Assembly (NCBI GenBank): GCA_014138095.1
Contig: JACGXE010000003.1
Location: forward strand, 1-64,000
Direction: 5' to 3'
Source: Ochrobactrum sp. RH2CCR150
GTDB lineage: Bacteria; Pseudomonadota; Alphaproteobacteria; Rhizobiales; Rhizobiaceae
DNA length: 64,000 nt
Every line of letters starts with the position of its first letter. Position 1 is the stretch's first letter. The notes below the pieces were generated by a model. The model did not search any database. It was not told the origin of the DNA and saw only the letters and a program-made list of their open reading frames with translations. Made by a program: the position numbers and the translations under genes. This document shows, one piece after another, positions 35,328 through 43,776 of the stretch.

Positions 35328-35966
35328 ATGTCCATTCGAACCATCACAGCTTTGGCAGGCACCGCCATTATTATGGGTGCAGCGGCTTTCACTTTTTCAT
35401 CGCCCGCAAGCGCGTTGACGATGAAGGAATGTAGCACCAAGTATCAGGCCGCCAAAGACGCCGGAACGCTCGGCAATCTGAAGTGGAACGACTTCCGCAA
35501 AGCCCAGTGCGGTGACGCTGCTTCAGCTGCGCCTGCCGCGGCAGCGCCAGCCGCCAAGACTGCAAAGACGGCAGCTCCTGCGGCTGATGACAGCGCCAAG
35601 GGCCTGACGATGAAGCAGTGCAGCACCAAATATCAGGCTGCAAAGGATGCAGGCACGGATAATGGCGTGAAATGGAACGATTTCCGCAAGGCTGAGTGCG
35701 GTGCGGGTGCAGATCCTGTTGCGCTGAGCACGGATGGCAATTCGGAACCAACAGCGCCGACGGCCGCTGCTCCGAAAGGCATGAAGTTCCCAACTGCCGT
35801 TTCCGCAAAATATTCGAGCGAATCGGCTGGCAAAGCACGCATGCACACCTGCCTCGAGCAGTATCATGCATTGAAGGATGCCAATGCACTTGGCGGCCTG
35901 AAGTGGGTGCAGAAGGGCGGCGGCTATTACAGCCTCTGCAATGCACGCCTCAAGGGCAATTCCTGA
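35328..35966 (+). CDS. Secreted protein with three cysteine-pair repeats
   Basis: A 212-residue protein with a signal peptide (cleavage near ASA-LTM, residue 29) and three related units: residues 30-61 (CSTKYQAAKDAGTLGNLKWN within it), 93-124 and a more diverged one at 171-204. Each opens with a Cys in K-x-CSTKY or HTCLEQY and closes with a Cys after the WNDFRKA helix; Cys spacing is 26, 26 and 29 residues. Ala/Pro/Lys linkers join the units. No named family is recognised. GGGAG lies before the ATG. An in-frame extension to 35223 has no signal peptide. A terminator follows. Confidence 0.72.
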   Translation: MSIRTITALAGTAIIMGAAAFTFSSPASALTMKECSTKYQAAKDAGTLGNLKWNDFRKAQCGDAASAAPAAAAPAAKTAKTAAPAADDSAKGLTMKQCSTKYQAAKDAGTDNGVKWNDFRKAECGAGADPVALSTDGNSEPTAPTAAAPKGMKFPTAVSAKYSSESAGKARMHTCLEQYHALKDANALGGLKWVQKGGGYYSLCNARLKGNS

Positions 35967-35995
35967 TCGATATTGATTCGATATCGCTAAGAAAA

Positions 35996-36017
35996 AGAGG
36001 GGCCGTGAGGCCCCTTT
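35996..36017. terminator. Terminator between the cysteine-repeat gene and DUF423
   Basis: AGGGGCC paired with GGCCCCT around GTGA, preceded by A-rich and followed by T-rich sequence (TTATTTTT). It fits both convergent genes. Confidence 0.8.
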
Positions 36018-36390
36018 ATTTTTGCTTCGAGAACCATCCGGTCAACGCGACACTCAGCCAACCGAGGATCATCAGGCTTCCACCGGTTGGTGCAGCAAGC
36101 GGGAACAATCGGTTGCCAGTGATGTCGCGCATGAAAAGATCGCCGCAGAAGAGCGCGAGGCCGACGACCAGAAGCGCGCCGCCGAGTGTGGCAGCACGGC
36201 TTGCGGGTGCAAACAGGGCCAGCACGAGCAGGGCTGGTGCGTGACCGAGCAGCAAAGGCGCTATGCTGCCGAGGTGGTTTTCGCCGCCGTGCGCAGCGCC
36301 AGCATAGGCTGCGATTGCCAGCGCACCGCATAATCCGCCAACTGTGCTGAAAAGAACGTTATGGGGTCTGCCATTCGATAAACTGGGCAT
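36016..36390 (-). CDS. DUF423 family membrane protein
   Basis: A 124-residue inner-membrane protein with four hydrophobic helices. The features GALAIAAYAGAAHGGEN, LFCGDLFMRDITGNRLFPLAAPTGGSLMILGWLSVAL match the DUF423/YgdD pattern (the last stretch in two pieces, about residues 80-115). The family function is unknown. It begins 13 bases after the stop of the aminotransferase gene on the same strand and is probably co-transcribed with it. Confidence 0.82.
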   Translation of the reverse strand: MPSLSNGRPHNVLFSTVGGLCGALAIAAYAGAAHGGENHLGSIAPLLLGHAPALLVLALFAPASRAATLGGALLVVGLALFCGDLFMRDITGNRLFPLAAPTGGSLMILGWLSVALTGWFSKQK

Positions 36391-36403
36391 GATGGCTCGC
36401 TAT

Positions 36404-37534
36404 TCAAACAGTTTCGGTGCTTTTGACGGACTGGCGGGCGTCTTCCAATGCGCCGGGCAGGGCGGCTTCAAAAACGTCCAGCTGTTCTTCGATTCCCACA
36501 CTCACACGGATGCAGCGGTCGAGAACCGGTGCGCCCGGCTTGCGCACGAAAACATCGCGCGCGATCAGCCCATTCATTATGGCGGTGGCGAAGGCTGCAT
36601 CGCGGCCGCAATCAATAGTCACGAAATTGGTTGCCGACGGAATGGCGCTCAAACCGTTGGCTGCCGCAATCGCCGCGATACGGTCGCGACCGGCATGGAT
36701 CTTTCCGACGACCTCCTTGAGATAGGCTTGATCTGTAAGTGCGGCGATAGCTGCTGCCTGCGCAACGCGGTTCACGGCGAAATGGTCGCGAATCTTGTCG
36801 AAGGAGCGGATCGCCTCAGCGCAGCCGACAACATAACCGCAGCGAATGCCAGCCAGCCCATAGGCTTTGGAGAAAGTGCGCATGCGGAGAATGTTCGGGC
36901 GGTCTGTTTCAAATGGCGGGAAAGCCGAATCAGGTCCGGTCTCACAATAGGCTTCGTCCAGAATGAGCATCGTCGTTTCAGGAATGCCCTCGATGAAGGA
37001 CTGAATATCAGCCCCTTCGTGCCAGGTTCCCATCGGGTTGTCGGGGTTGGCGACATAGACAATCGCGGCGTTTTCGCGCTTTGCAGCGGCGAGCAGCCCA
37101 TCCAAGTCCGATTTATCATTGCGATAAGGGACCGTGACCAATGCGCCGCCGTAACCAGCGACGTGGTAATTGAAGGTCGGATAACCGCCAAGCGAGTTTA
37201 TGACCTTGTCGCCTTCGCGGACATATTGCCGAACGACCAGTCCAAGCAGGGCATCGACGCCCGCGCCGGGCATAATATTCTCTGCTTTTACGCCGTGATG
37301 CGCTGCAATGGCTTGGCGCAGCTCGTAATTTTCCGGATCACCATATTTCCAGACTTCCGCAGCCTCGCGTTGCATCGCTTCAATCACCGATGGGGCGGGC
37401 CCGAAGCTGCTTTCATTCGCACCGATACGGGCTTTAAAAGGCTTGCCGCGCTGCAATTCCAGCGTTTCCGGGCCGATAAATGGCACGGTTGAAGGCAGCT
37501 TTTCCACAAGCGGGGTGAGGCGGGGTGATCCCAT
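36404..37534 (-). CDS. PLP-dependent aminotransferase, histidinol-phosphate aminotransferase family
   Basis: A 376-residue class I/II aminotransferase. The PLP-binding lysine is in RTFSKAYGLAGIRCGY, the aspartate that holds the pyridine nitrogen in LILDEAYCE and the asparagine in YVANPDNPMG. The terminal part (PSATNFVTIDCGRD, RCIRVSVGIEEQLDVF) matches the HisC-like branch, but many such enzymes act on other amino acids, and no his genes are nearby. It is followed by DUF423. I therefore give no symbol. A long gene-poor gap lies upstream. Confidence 0.85.
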   Translation of the reverse strand: MGSPRLTPLVEKLPSTVPFIGPETLELQRGKPFKARIGANESSFGPAPSVIEAMQREAAEVWKYGDPENYELRQAIAAHHGVKAENIMPGAGVDALLGLVVRQYVREGDKVINSLGGYPTFNYHVAGYGGALVTVPYRNDKSDLDGLLAAAKRENAAIVYVANPDNPMGTWHEGADIQSFIEGIPETTMLILDEAYCETGPDSAFPPFETDRPNILRMRTFSKAYGLAGIRCGYVVGCAEAIRSFDKIRDHFAVNRVAQAAAIAALTDQAYLKEVVGKIHAGRDRIAAIAAANGLSAIPSATNFVTIDCGRDAAFATAIMNGLIARDVFVRKPGAPVLDRCIRVSVGIEEQLDVFEAALPGALEDARQSVKSTETV

Positions 37535-38397
37535 GGCGATATCCTGTCGGCTTTCAGTCAGGCAATGAAGGCGGCTTGGTCAGGCGAGATGGTCCGCAGT
37601 TGCTGCCGCATGACCGTTCGTCCTCCCGATTGAAAGGCATAGCAAGTCGTGCCCGCTGGTGCCACCAGAATGGTGAGGAAAGCGCCGAACGGATGTGCGG
37701 CAGTTTGTTGGCTGGCTATAGGCCAATGGAAATGCCGGGATTGTTATATGGCGTTTGCGATTGTTGGCTTTGCCGTCTTCATTTGCCTATCATCGCGCAG
37801 GGGCAACCCAATATTGTCGGCGCAAACCGACCGACATGAACCACAATTTAACGTCAGGCGTTGATTGCACGTTCGTTATGGTCGAGTGCGTTCCGATAGC
37901 GCGCGAATTTGTATGTTTCGTCACCAAGAGTATTTCGCGATTGGCGGGTCCGATCTCCTATCAGAACGGGCTAAGGTAATTTGGTTGGTATAGCCGCATT
38001 CTGCACGTGCCGTTTCCGGTTCGCCTGCTGTCCCGGCGCTCAAAAAGCACGATAGCGTAGAAACCAAAGAAAACTCGAATTTGTAGTCGCGCTGAGACGG
38101 CATAACGCTTGATACAAGCGCTCATCGGTCAGTATCTCTGAATTGCGATGCGACAAACGGAAAGCAGAGCATAGCTGCGATGTTTCAACATCAGTGCGGC
38201 GTAGGCGACTAGCTCAGGAATAACGCGGCCAACCCGAAACGCGTAATGCGGTTTGCAGCGAGCCTACTGAAGCTCAGCGCATTTTTCCTATAAATCCGAC
38301 GAAGCACTCCGCTCCGTGTTTGGGGCTTCAAGCAAAATAACCACATTCTTGCGAATTCGCTTCGTGAGACGGTTGCTCAGCGTTTGCTGGAAATCCT
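37535..38397. other. Gene-poor stretch beside the integrase
   Basis: This 863-base region has scattered short frames with mixed composition and no recognised family, RNA gene or strong hairpin. One 38-codon frame at 37748-37864 starts MAFAIVGFAVFICLSSRRG and could encode a tiny membrane peptide. The stretch borders the orphan integrase and may hold a site-specific recombination site, but I found no repeat that would mark one. Confidence 0.4.
37748..37864 (+). CDS. Possible tiny membrane peptide
   Basis: A 38-residue frame: one hydrophobic helix (MAFAIVGFAVFICLSS) then a polar, basic tail ending FNVRR. GGGA lies about seven bases before the ATG. No family is recognised and no neighbour supports it, so this may be chance. 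Confidence 0.25.
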   Translation: MAFAIVGFAVFICLSSRRGNPILSAQTDRHEPQFNVRR

Positions 38398-39324
38398 TTA
38401 GTGGATCTCCAGCACTTTCACGCAAGAATCGAGATCGTGTGTCGCAAGATGCGCATATCGCATGGTCATCTGTAGTGTCTGATGGCCAAGCCACATCTGG
38501 ACACGACGAATGTCGATACCGCCGCGAACGAGGCGCGAAGCACAGGTGTGGCGCAGAATATGCGGTACGACCTGATCGTCAGTGCCCAGGCCGACTTCCA
38601 TCTTGGCTTCGTTCCAGATCTGGCGAAACCGGACCTGATTGAGCATAGCGAAGGGCCCTTTAAGCCGTTCGTGTGCAATCTTTGTCGCCTTTCCCGCGCG
38701 GCGGGTGAGGGGAACCGTTCGACTTCTGTTGGATTTGGTGAGCCAGAAGGTGACGCGATGGTCCTGCAAATCATTCCACGTCAGTCCGATGGCTTCGCCA
38801 AGACGGCAGCCTGAGTCTACAAGGAACACTGCAAGACGGAAGCTGTCCTCACAGCGCGATTTAATCGCGGCGAACAGGCGCTTTTCTTCCTCATACTCGA
38901 GAAAGCGGATGCGTCCCACCCGTTCTTTCTGTCGGACAAACTCCGGCAGACTGTAGATATCCCCCATTTTATGCGCCTTTCGCAGCAGCTTGCTCAGCGC
39001 AGCCATCTTTCTGTTGATGGTTGCATTGCTGTTGCCGCGCTCACGAAGCGTGCCAATAAGGGAATCAAGCATTTCCTGATCGAAACCTGAAAAGCGTTCG
39101 CCCTTCAGAATTTCGTCGATCTCGCCGAGAAACGACCTAACATTATATTTGTGCGAGCCGTCATCCCACAGAATGTTTATGTATTTTCCCGTCAGCTCGG
39201 CGATAGAGAATTTCTCTACGAGCCTATGGTTTTGGCTTCTGTCGGATGTGTAGTTCAGATTGTAATCAATGATCGGCGCATATTTGTCGCCAGAACCGAC
39301 TACGGTTTCCCCAATAGTTATCAT
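38398..39324 (-). CDS. Tyrosine-family site-specific recombinase (integrase)
   Basis: A 308-residue recombinase with an N-terminal SAM-like core-binding domain (about 75-125, NATINRKMAALSKLLRKAHK) and a catalytic domain carrying the expected residues: Arg in SGCRLGEAIGL, His-x-x-Arg in VPHILRHTCASRL, the WLGHQT motif and the nucleophile Tyr in MRYAHL. GGGGGG lies seven bases before the ATG at 39324; a start at 39357 is less likely. No other phage, plasmid or conjugation gene is adjacent. It could be the last gene of a lost element or a domesticated recombinase. Confidence 0.85.
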   Translation of the reverse strand: MITIGETVVGSGDKYAPIIDYNLNYTSDRSQNHRLVEKFSIAELTGKYINILWDDGSHKYNVRSFLGEIDEILKGERFSGFDQEMLDSLIGTLRERGNSNATINRKMAALSKLLRKAHKMGDIYSLPEFVRQKERVGRIRFLEYEEEKRLFAAIKSRCEDSFRLAVFLVDSGCRLGEAIGLTWNDLQDHRVTFWLTKSNRSRTVPLTRRAGKATKIAHERLKGPFAMLNQVRFRQIWNEAKMEVGLGTDDQVVPHILRHTCASRLVRGGIDIRRVQMWLGHQTLQMTMRYAHLATHDLDSCVKVLEIH

Positions 39325-39600
39325 TTTGCGCCCCCCGGCATTCTGCGGGTTGCACAACTAATGGAATAATTAAAGAAGCACAAGATAAGTAGGCTAACTT
39401 TATGCAGAGACATGGTGCGATCCTTGTTTCAGGCCCCCCGTTTGTCCCCAATTTCCAGTTTCTCGATAACTCCCCTTGTCACCGCCCGTTCAAAATCCCC
39501 ATTTTGATGCGGGTGATTTCACAGCTCTGTATGCACTGATTCTATGATTGCAGACGCCAGCGGTTTCCCGCTGGCGTCTTTGATTCAGACGTTGGTCTGA

Positions 39601-40659
39601 TTAGAACGAACGCTGGAAGCGAACGATGCCGCCGAAAGCGTTCTTCTCGTCGACGAGGTCGCGCCATTCGCCACCGAACTTGGTGTAGGAAACTTCTGGC
39701 GTGATGGTGAAACCAGGAACCAGCTCGTAAGCGACGTTAGCCGTAACTGCGGTTTTGCCCCAGTCGTCGTGTGCGCCCTGAATGTTGATGACAGCCTTGT
39801 CGGTTGCCTTGAACTTCGCGCCGCCCCAGACAGCCCAATCGCCGCCCCACATGCCGTACATCTGGTCCGGAGCTTCTTCCGAAGCATATGCACCCTGCAA
39901 CCAAACCGAGAAACGGTCGGTGATGTTTACGTCGCCGCGAATCTTGGCAGCCCACTCTTCGATAACCGAGTCGTAAGCTACGACACCAGCGATCGAACCC
40001 CAGCCGCCAGCATACTTCAGGCCCCCAACAACGTGCGGCATGTAGCCGTCGATCGTGAAGCCATCGTCGCCCTGTTCGAGAGCGATGACAGCCGAGAAGC
40101 CGTTGCCGCCAGTGAAGGTGTACGAGATCTTGCCGGTCTGGTAGCCGCCAACTGCAACCACGTCATCGTTGATGACATCGCCGAGGTAACCGGTGAAGGT
40201 CTGGAATTCCGACTCATCAATACCGACCTTCAGGCCGCCGAGCTCGATATAGGCGAACTGCAGAGCAACATCAGAGCCGGTGAAGCCGTAGTCGCCGTCA
40301 TGACGCGAGTTAGCTGCGCCGTAGTTGAAGCGGGTTTCCGTGTAGGTCTTCAGGGTGCCGTATTCGGTTTCCGAAGCTGTCGAGGTGCGGAGCGCGAAAC
40401 GAGCGCCCTTGTCCCAGCCCTTACGGTCGAGACCGGTGTAGACGTCATCGCCACCCTTTACGTCGTAACGGACGTAACCATGGATGCGCAGGCAGGTTTC
40501 GGTGCCTGGGATGTAGAAGTAGCCGGCGCCGTATGCGTCGCAAACGCGAACATATTCAACGGCTTCGGGCTCTGGCGCGACGATTGCGTCGGCAGCCTGA
40601 GCGCCGGAAGCTGCAACCAGAGCTGCAGCGGAGCCGAGAAGAAGGCTCTTGATGTTCAT
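39601..40659 (-). CDS. Omp2-type porin, first copy
   Basis: A 352-residue outer-membrane beta-barrel porin of the Brucella Omp2/alphaproteobacterial porin family. Signal peptide [20 protein letters not shown], then the periplasmic-strand start [20 protein letters not shown], repeated aromatic/glycine strands and the C-terminal phenylalanine of [11 protein letters not shown] recognised by the BAM complex. GGAGGTC precedes the ATG. It lies head to head with a second copy at 41536-42648 with tRNA-Ser between. The first 67 or so codons are identical in DNA to the second copy; later regions differ in loops. Trimeric diffusion channel by family knowledge. Confidence 0.93.
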   Translation of the reverse strand: MNIKSLLLGSAAALVAASGAQAADAIVAPEPEAVEYVRVCDAYGAGYFYIPGTETCLRIHGYVRYDVKGGDDVYTGLDRKGWDKGARFALRTSTASETEYGTLKTYTETRFNYGAANSRHDGDYGFTGSDVALQFAYIELGGLKVGIDESEFQTFTGYLGDVINDDVVAVGGYQTGKISYTFTGGNGFSAVIALEQGDDGFTIDGYMPHVVGGLKYAGGWGSIAGVVAYDSVIEEWAAKIRGDVNITDRFSVWLQGAYASEEAPDQMYGMWGGDWAVWGGAKFKATDKAVINIQGAHDDWGKTAVTANVAYELVPGFTITPEVSYTKFGGEWRDLVDEKNAFGGIVRFQRSF

Positions 40660-40676
40660 TTCTGACCTCCAGTCAA
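40454..40676 (-). repeat. Left arm of the porin inverted repeat
   Basis: This 223-base stretch, covering the ribosome binding site, signal peptide and first strands of the first porin gene, is identical by eye to 41519-41741 in inverse orientation. Identity stops abruptly at both ends. Confidence 0.8.
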
Positions 40677-40722
40677 GAATCGACGCCAAGTCAGAAAACA
40701 GTGTTAATTCAAATACTTATGG

Positions 40723-40728
40723 ATTATA
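40723..40728 (-). promoter_or_regulatory. Likely -10 box of the first porin gene
   Basis: On the minus strand a consensus TATAAT lies 64 bases before the ATG. TTGTTT about 18 bases upstream is a weak -35; a TTGACA is present but only 11 bases away. This gives a leader of roughly 55 bases. Confidence 0.4.
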
Positions 40729-40849
40729 ACGATTTAGCTTGTCAAAAAACAAGATCAACACGCCGTCGACGGAGAGCGCTAGAATCGGCCCAACGCGATG
40801 ATAAGGTCTGCATTCTTCATGGAAGGATTGGTGTGCGCTGGCAGCGCAG

Positions 40850-40940
40850 TGGCGGAGAGGATGGGATTCGAACCCACGAGACCCTTATGAGGTCTACTCC
40901 CTTAGCAGGGGAGCGCCTTCGACCACTCGGCCACCTCTCC
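40850..40940 (-). tRNA. tRNA-Ser (anticodon GCU)
   Basis: On the minus strand the acceptor stem GGAGAGG (40940-40934) pairs with CCTCTCC (40860-40854), followed by G and an encoded CCA (40852-40850). The anticodon loop CTGCTAA between CCC and GGG gives GCU. The T-arm GGTTCGAATCC is perfect, and the long variable arm (about 20 bases, GTAGACCTCATAAGGGTCTC region) is typical of serine tRNAs. It sits between the divergent porin genes. Confidence 0.96.
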
Positions 40941-41535
40941 GGTAAGGGCGAGATAGCCGGTACGTGGCGGCATTTCAAGCGATTTACGCAGTAGCTGGTA
41001 AAATTTCCTGAGAATTATACCCTTTATATATAAGGCAATCACGGTGCAGGGCCGATTTGTGGCGATTCAAGCACGTCTTCTTCGATAGGCTGTCGCATAA
41101 TGATGTCATCAAGAGTGCAAGAGATTCGGCTTCTTGAAAGAAGAATCGCCAGTCCGCTGCCATCTGAAGGACACTTTCCAATCCCCAGGCCGTAAACGAG
41201 GGAATCTCGAGGCAGGTTAAGCGCCCAAACTGAAAAAACGCACGTTTTCAATCGTTAAGATCGATTAATTTCTATTTACTAATGTTAATAAAGCCTAAAG
41301 AACCCCACTCAAAGCTGACAATTTCGTGTCTTTTCTGCAACAACCATTCTGCATAGAGGCGCTACTGGGGCAGGTAAGCCGTATTCGGTGTTGAAACGAG
41401 AGAGCGGGCGAGTATCTTCACATCCAGAAGAAGGAGCGCTTCGGGGCGACTTTTTCACAAGGGGATGGGGACAGGTTGTCCTTCAGCCAAATCAAAATGC
41501 CCAGACCCGTTTTTAACTTTGACTGGAGGTCAGAA
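40941..41535. other. Gap between tRNA-Ser and the second porin
   Basis: This 595-base AT-rich gap should hold the tRNA promoter and the promoter of the second porin. An open frame on the minus strand at 40984-41251 has no recognised family. No hairpin or repeat stands out apart from the start of the porin inverted repeat at 41519. Confidence 0.4.
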
Positions 41536-41741
41536 ATGAACATCAAGAGCCTTCTTCTCGGCTCCGCTGCAGCTCTGGTTGCAGCTTCCGGCGCTCAGGC
41601 TGCCGACGCAATCGTCGCGCCAGAGCCCGAAGCCGTTGAATATGTTCGCGTTTGCGACGCATACGGCGCCGGCTACTTCTACATCCCAGGCACCGAAACC
41701 TGCCTGCGCATCCATGGTTACGTCCGTTACGACGTAAAGGG
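41519..41741 (+). repeat. Right arm of the porin inverted repeat
   Basis: Identical by eye to the inverse of 40454-40676 over 223 bases, from TTGACTGGAGG before the start codon to GACGTAAAGGG in codon 68-69. Upstream leader sequences of the two genes are unrelated. Confidence 0.8.
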
Positions 41742-42648
41742 CGGCGACAACGTCTATTCCGGTCAGGACCGTGAAGGTTGGGACAAGGCAGCTCGTTTCG
41801 CGCTCCGCACCTCGACCGCTTCGGAAACCGAACTCGGCACCCTGAAGACGTTCACCGAAACCCGCTTCAACTACGGCGCTTCGAATTCGCGTGAAGACGG
41901 CGTTTACGGCACGACCAGCTCTGACGTTACGATGCAGTTCGCCTATATCGAACTCGGCGGCCTGAAGGTCGGTATCGATGAGTCGGAATTCCACACCTTC
42001 ACCGGTTACCTCGGCGACATCATCAACGATGACGTGGTCTCGGCTGGCGCATACCGCACGGGCAAGATCTCGTACACCTTCACCGGTGGCAACGGCTTCT
42101 CGGCTGTCATCGCTCTCGAACAGGGTGGCGACAACGACGGCGGCTACAACGGTACTTCTGACTACGCAATCGACGGTTACATGCCGCACGTTGTTGGTGG
42201 CCTGAAGTATGCTGGCGGCTGGGGTTCGATCGCTGGCGTCGTAGCTTACGACTCGGTTATCGAAGAATGGGCTGCCAAGGTTCGTGGCGACGTCAACATC
42301 ACAGACCGTTTCTCGGTTTGGTTGCAGGGCGCGTATGCTTCGGAAGAATCTCCGGACCAGATGTACGGCCAGTGGGGCGGCGAATGGGCCGTCTGGGGTG
42401 GTCTGAAGTTCAAGGCAACCGACAAGGCTACCTTCAACCTTCAGGGTGCGCATGACGACTGGGGCAAGACCGCAGTTGCTGCAAACGTTGCATACGAACT
42501 CGTTCCTGGCTTCACGATCACGCCGGAAGTTAACTGGACCCGTTTCAGTGACGAATGGCGCAATAATGAAGCTGGCATTAGTGCAGCTCGCACCATCACC
42601 GAAAAAGATGCTGTTGGCGCGACGATCCGCTTCCAGCGTTCGTTCTAA
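41536..42648 (+). CDS. Omp2-type porin, second copy
   Basis: A 370-residue outer-membrane porin with the same signal peptide and first strands as the first copy and the same end (IRFQRSF). It is 18 residues longer, with extra residues in surface loops (for example [18 protein letters not shown] and [16 protein letters not shown]). In Brucella the corresponding divergent genes are omp2b and omp2a, whose loop differences change pore properties; which copy matches which cannot be told here. GGAGGTC precedes the ATG at 41536; an upstream start at 41476 would disrupt the signal peptide. A strong terminator follows. Confidence 0.93.
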   Translation: MNIKSLLLGSAAALVAASGAQAADAIVAPEPEAVEYVRVCDAYGAGYFYIPGTETCLRIHGYVRYDVKGGDNVYSGQDREGWDKAARFALRTSTASETELGTLKTFTETRFNYGASNSREDGVYGTTSSDVTMQFAYIELGGLKVGIDESEFHTFTGYLGDIINDDVVSAGAYRTGKISYTFTGGNGFSAVIALEQGGDNDGGYNGTSDYAIDGYMPHVVGGLKYAGGWGSIAGVVAYDSVIEEWAAKVRGDVNITDRFSVWLQGAYASEESPDQMYGQWGGEWAVWGGLKFKATDKATFNLQGAHDDWGKTAVAANVAYELVPGFTITPEVNWTRFSDEWRNNEAGISAARTITEKDAVGATIRFQRSF

Positions 42649-42670
42649 TCCTATACGGATTGGTAAAAAG

Positions 42671-42700
42671 AAACCCGGCAGCTCAGCTGCCGGGTTTTTT
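42671..42700 (+). terminator. Rho-independent terminator of the second porin
   Basis: AAACCCGGCAGCT and its complement AGCTGCCGGGTTT form a perfect 13-base arm pair with almost no loop beyond the central bases, followed by a T run, 23 bases after the stop. Confidence 0.9.
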
Positions 42701-42818
42701 GTTGTTCGCCGATTCGAACAGCCCTTGCATTTGTGGAATGTCCTGTCTTTGTACGAACGAGCTATTGCAATGCGCCGCTCAGAAGAAGCGGATTACAGAT
42801 AACGGGAAGTGAGGCGAC

Positions 42819-43454
42819 ATGAAAAGCTGGTTTTGGCCGGGTGTAACGTGGACTGCAACACTGACTGCGCTGGCGCTGTGGTTCGGTGTGGATCGGATTC
42901 AGACCGATATTTCCACCCGTACGTCTGAAGCGCTTGCACCGTTTGTCTGGACTGGCTTCGATATTGAAGGTCGCGATGTAACGGTAAAAGGTATTGCGCC
43001 CGATCCGGCAGCACAAGAGGCGGCGCGCGCTGCTTTGCAGGCCGTATGGGGAATCAATGACATTACGGATCTGACATCGGTTCTTCCGGCCACATCGCCT
43101 TATATTTTCAATATCGAGAAGAACAGCGACGGCCTGGTTTTCTCAGGCTCCATTCCCGAAAACGCGTTGCGCGACCGGATCATGGAAGCTGCCGAAGACA
43201 TAGCGCCGGGCTCGTCGCTTGACGACGAAATGGCACTGGCACGTGGAAGCTGGCCGGATTTTTCGGATGGTGTTCTGTTCGCGCTGACCTTGACCAAAGG
43301 TCTTGCCGATGGTGCGATCACGCTTACCGACAGATCGCTTTCGATCAAGGGGAAGGCAGCAAGTGCCGAGGAGTATCAGGCGATGGTGGATATGTTGGCC
43401 AAGCCGTTACCATTCGGTCTGAAACTGGCGGCATCCGATGTCGCCCAGCCGTGA
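42819..43454 (+). CDS. BON-domain membrane-anchored protein
   Basis: A 211-residue protein with one N-terminal membrane helix (GVTWTATLTALALWFG, about 8-24) and then BON-like units: FDIEGRDVTVKGIAPDPAAQEAARAAL with VWGINDITD is the clear one (about 48-85), and a second half (YIFNIEKNSDGLVFSGSIPENALRDRIMEAA) repeats the fold, as in the N-terminal part of some OmpA-like proteins. BON domains bind phospholipid or other envelope proteins. There is no OmpA domain here. A spaced AAGTGAGG precedes the ATG. The role is unknown. Confidence 0.75.
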   Translation: MKSWFWPGVTWTATLTALALWFGVDRIQTDISTRTSEALAPFVWTGFDIEGRDVTVKGIAPDPAAQEAARAALQAVWGINDITDLTSVLPATSPYIFNIEKNSDGLVFSGSIPENALRDRIMEAAEDIAPGSSLDDEMALARGSWPDFSDGVLFALTLTKGLADGAITLTDRSLSIKGKAASAEEYQAMVDMLAKPLPFGLKLAASDVAQP

Positions 43455-43595
43455 TTCTATGGAATAGAGCTTACTTTAGGGCAGGCGGGCAGATGACTTT
43501 CCTGTTCGAAGTTGACAGTTTCGCTGTTTCAAATTTTGCTTTCTTATTATGACTGATGAATGGGAGCTGACCCATGAAACCCAGTGCAGGTTTTG

Positions 43596-43685
43596 ATGCT
43601 GTATCTTGCTGAAACATTCTGGCCCGTTGTTCTCGCGGCGGTATTGATCGGGATCGTAGTCGGATGGCTGAGCGGTCGTAAATAA
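43596..43685 (+). CDS. 29-residue single-helix membrane peptide
   Basis: The frame reads MLYLAETFWPVVLAAVLIGI and then VVGWLSGRK, with one membrane helix (about 9-24) ending in a positively charged tail. It is too short for normal cut-offs. It lies 91 bases before a gene whose product also starts with a similar helix ending in VLGKLFRGK, which supports a real, related role. CAGG before the start is a modest binding site, and TTG at 43593 is an alternative start. Confidence 0.5.
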   Translation: MLYLAETFWPVVLAAVLIGIVVGWLSGRK

Positions 43686-43776
43686 AGCAGTTGCCGGATT
43701 GGCTCGGCCTGCAAGAAATAAAATGCGCTCAATCAACAGGTTAGGGCGTAATGTATAGAGTACGAGGGAAACCGAC

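Noticed and set aside
37525-37839. A 104-codon plus-strand frame starting inside the aminotransferase region
   Set aside because: Overlaps the start of the aminotransferase gene on the other strand and has no recognisable features.
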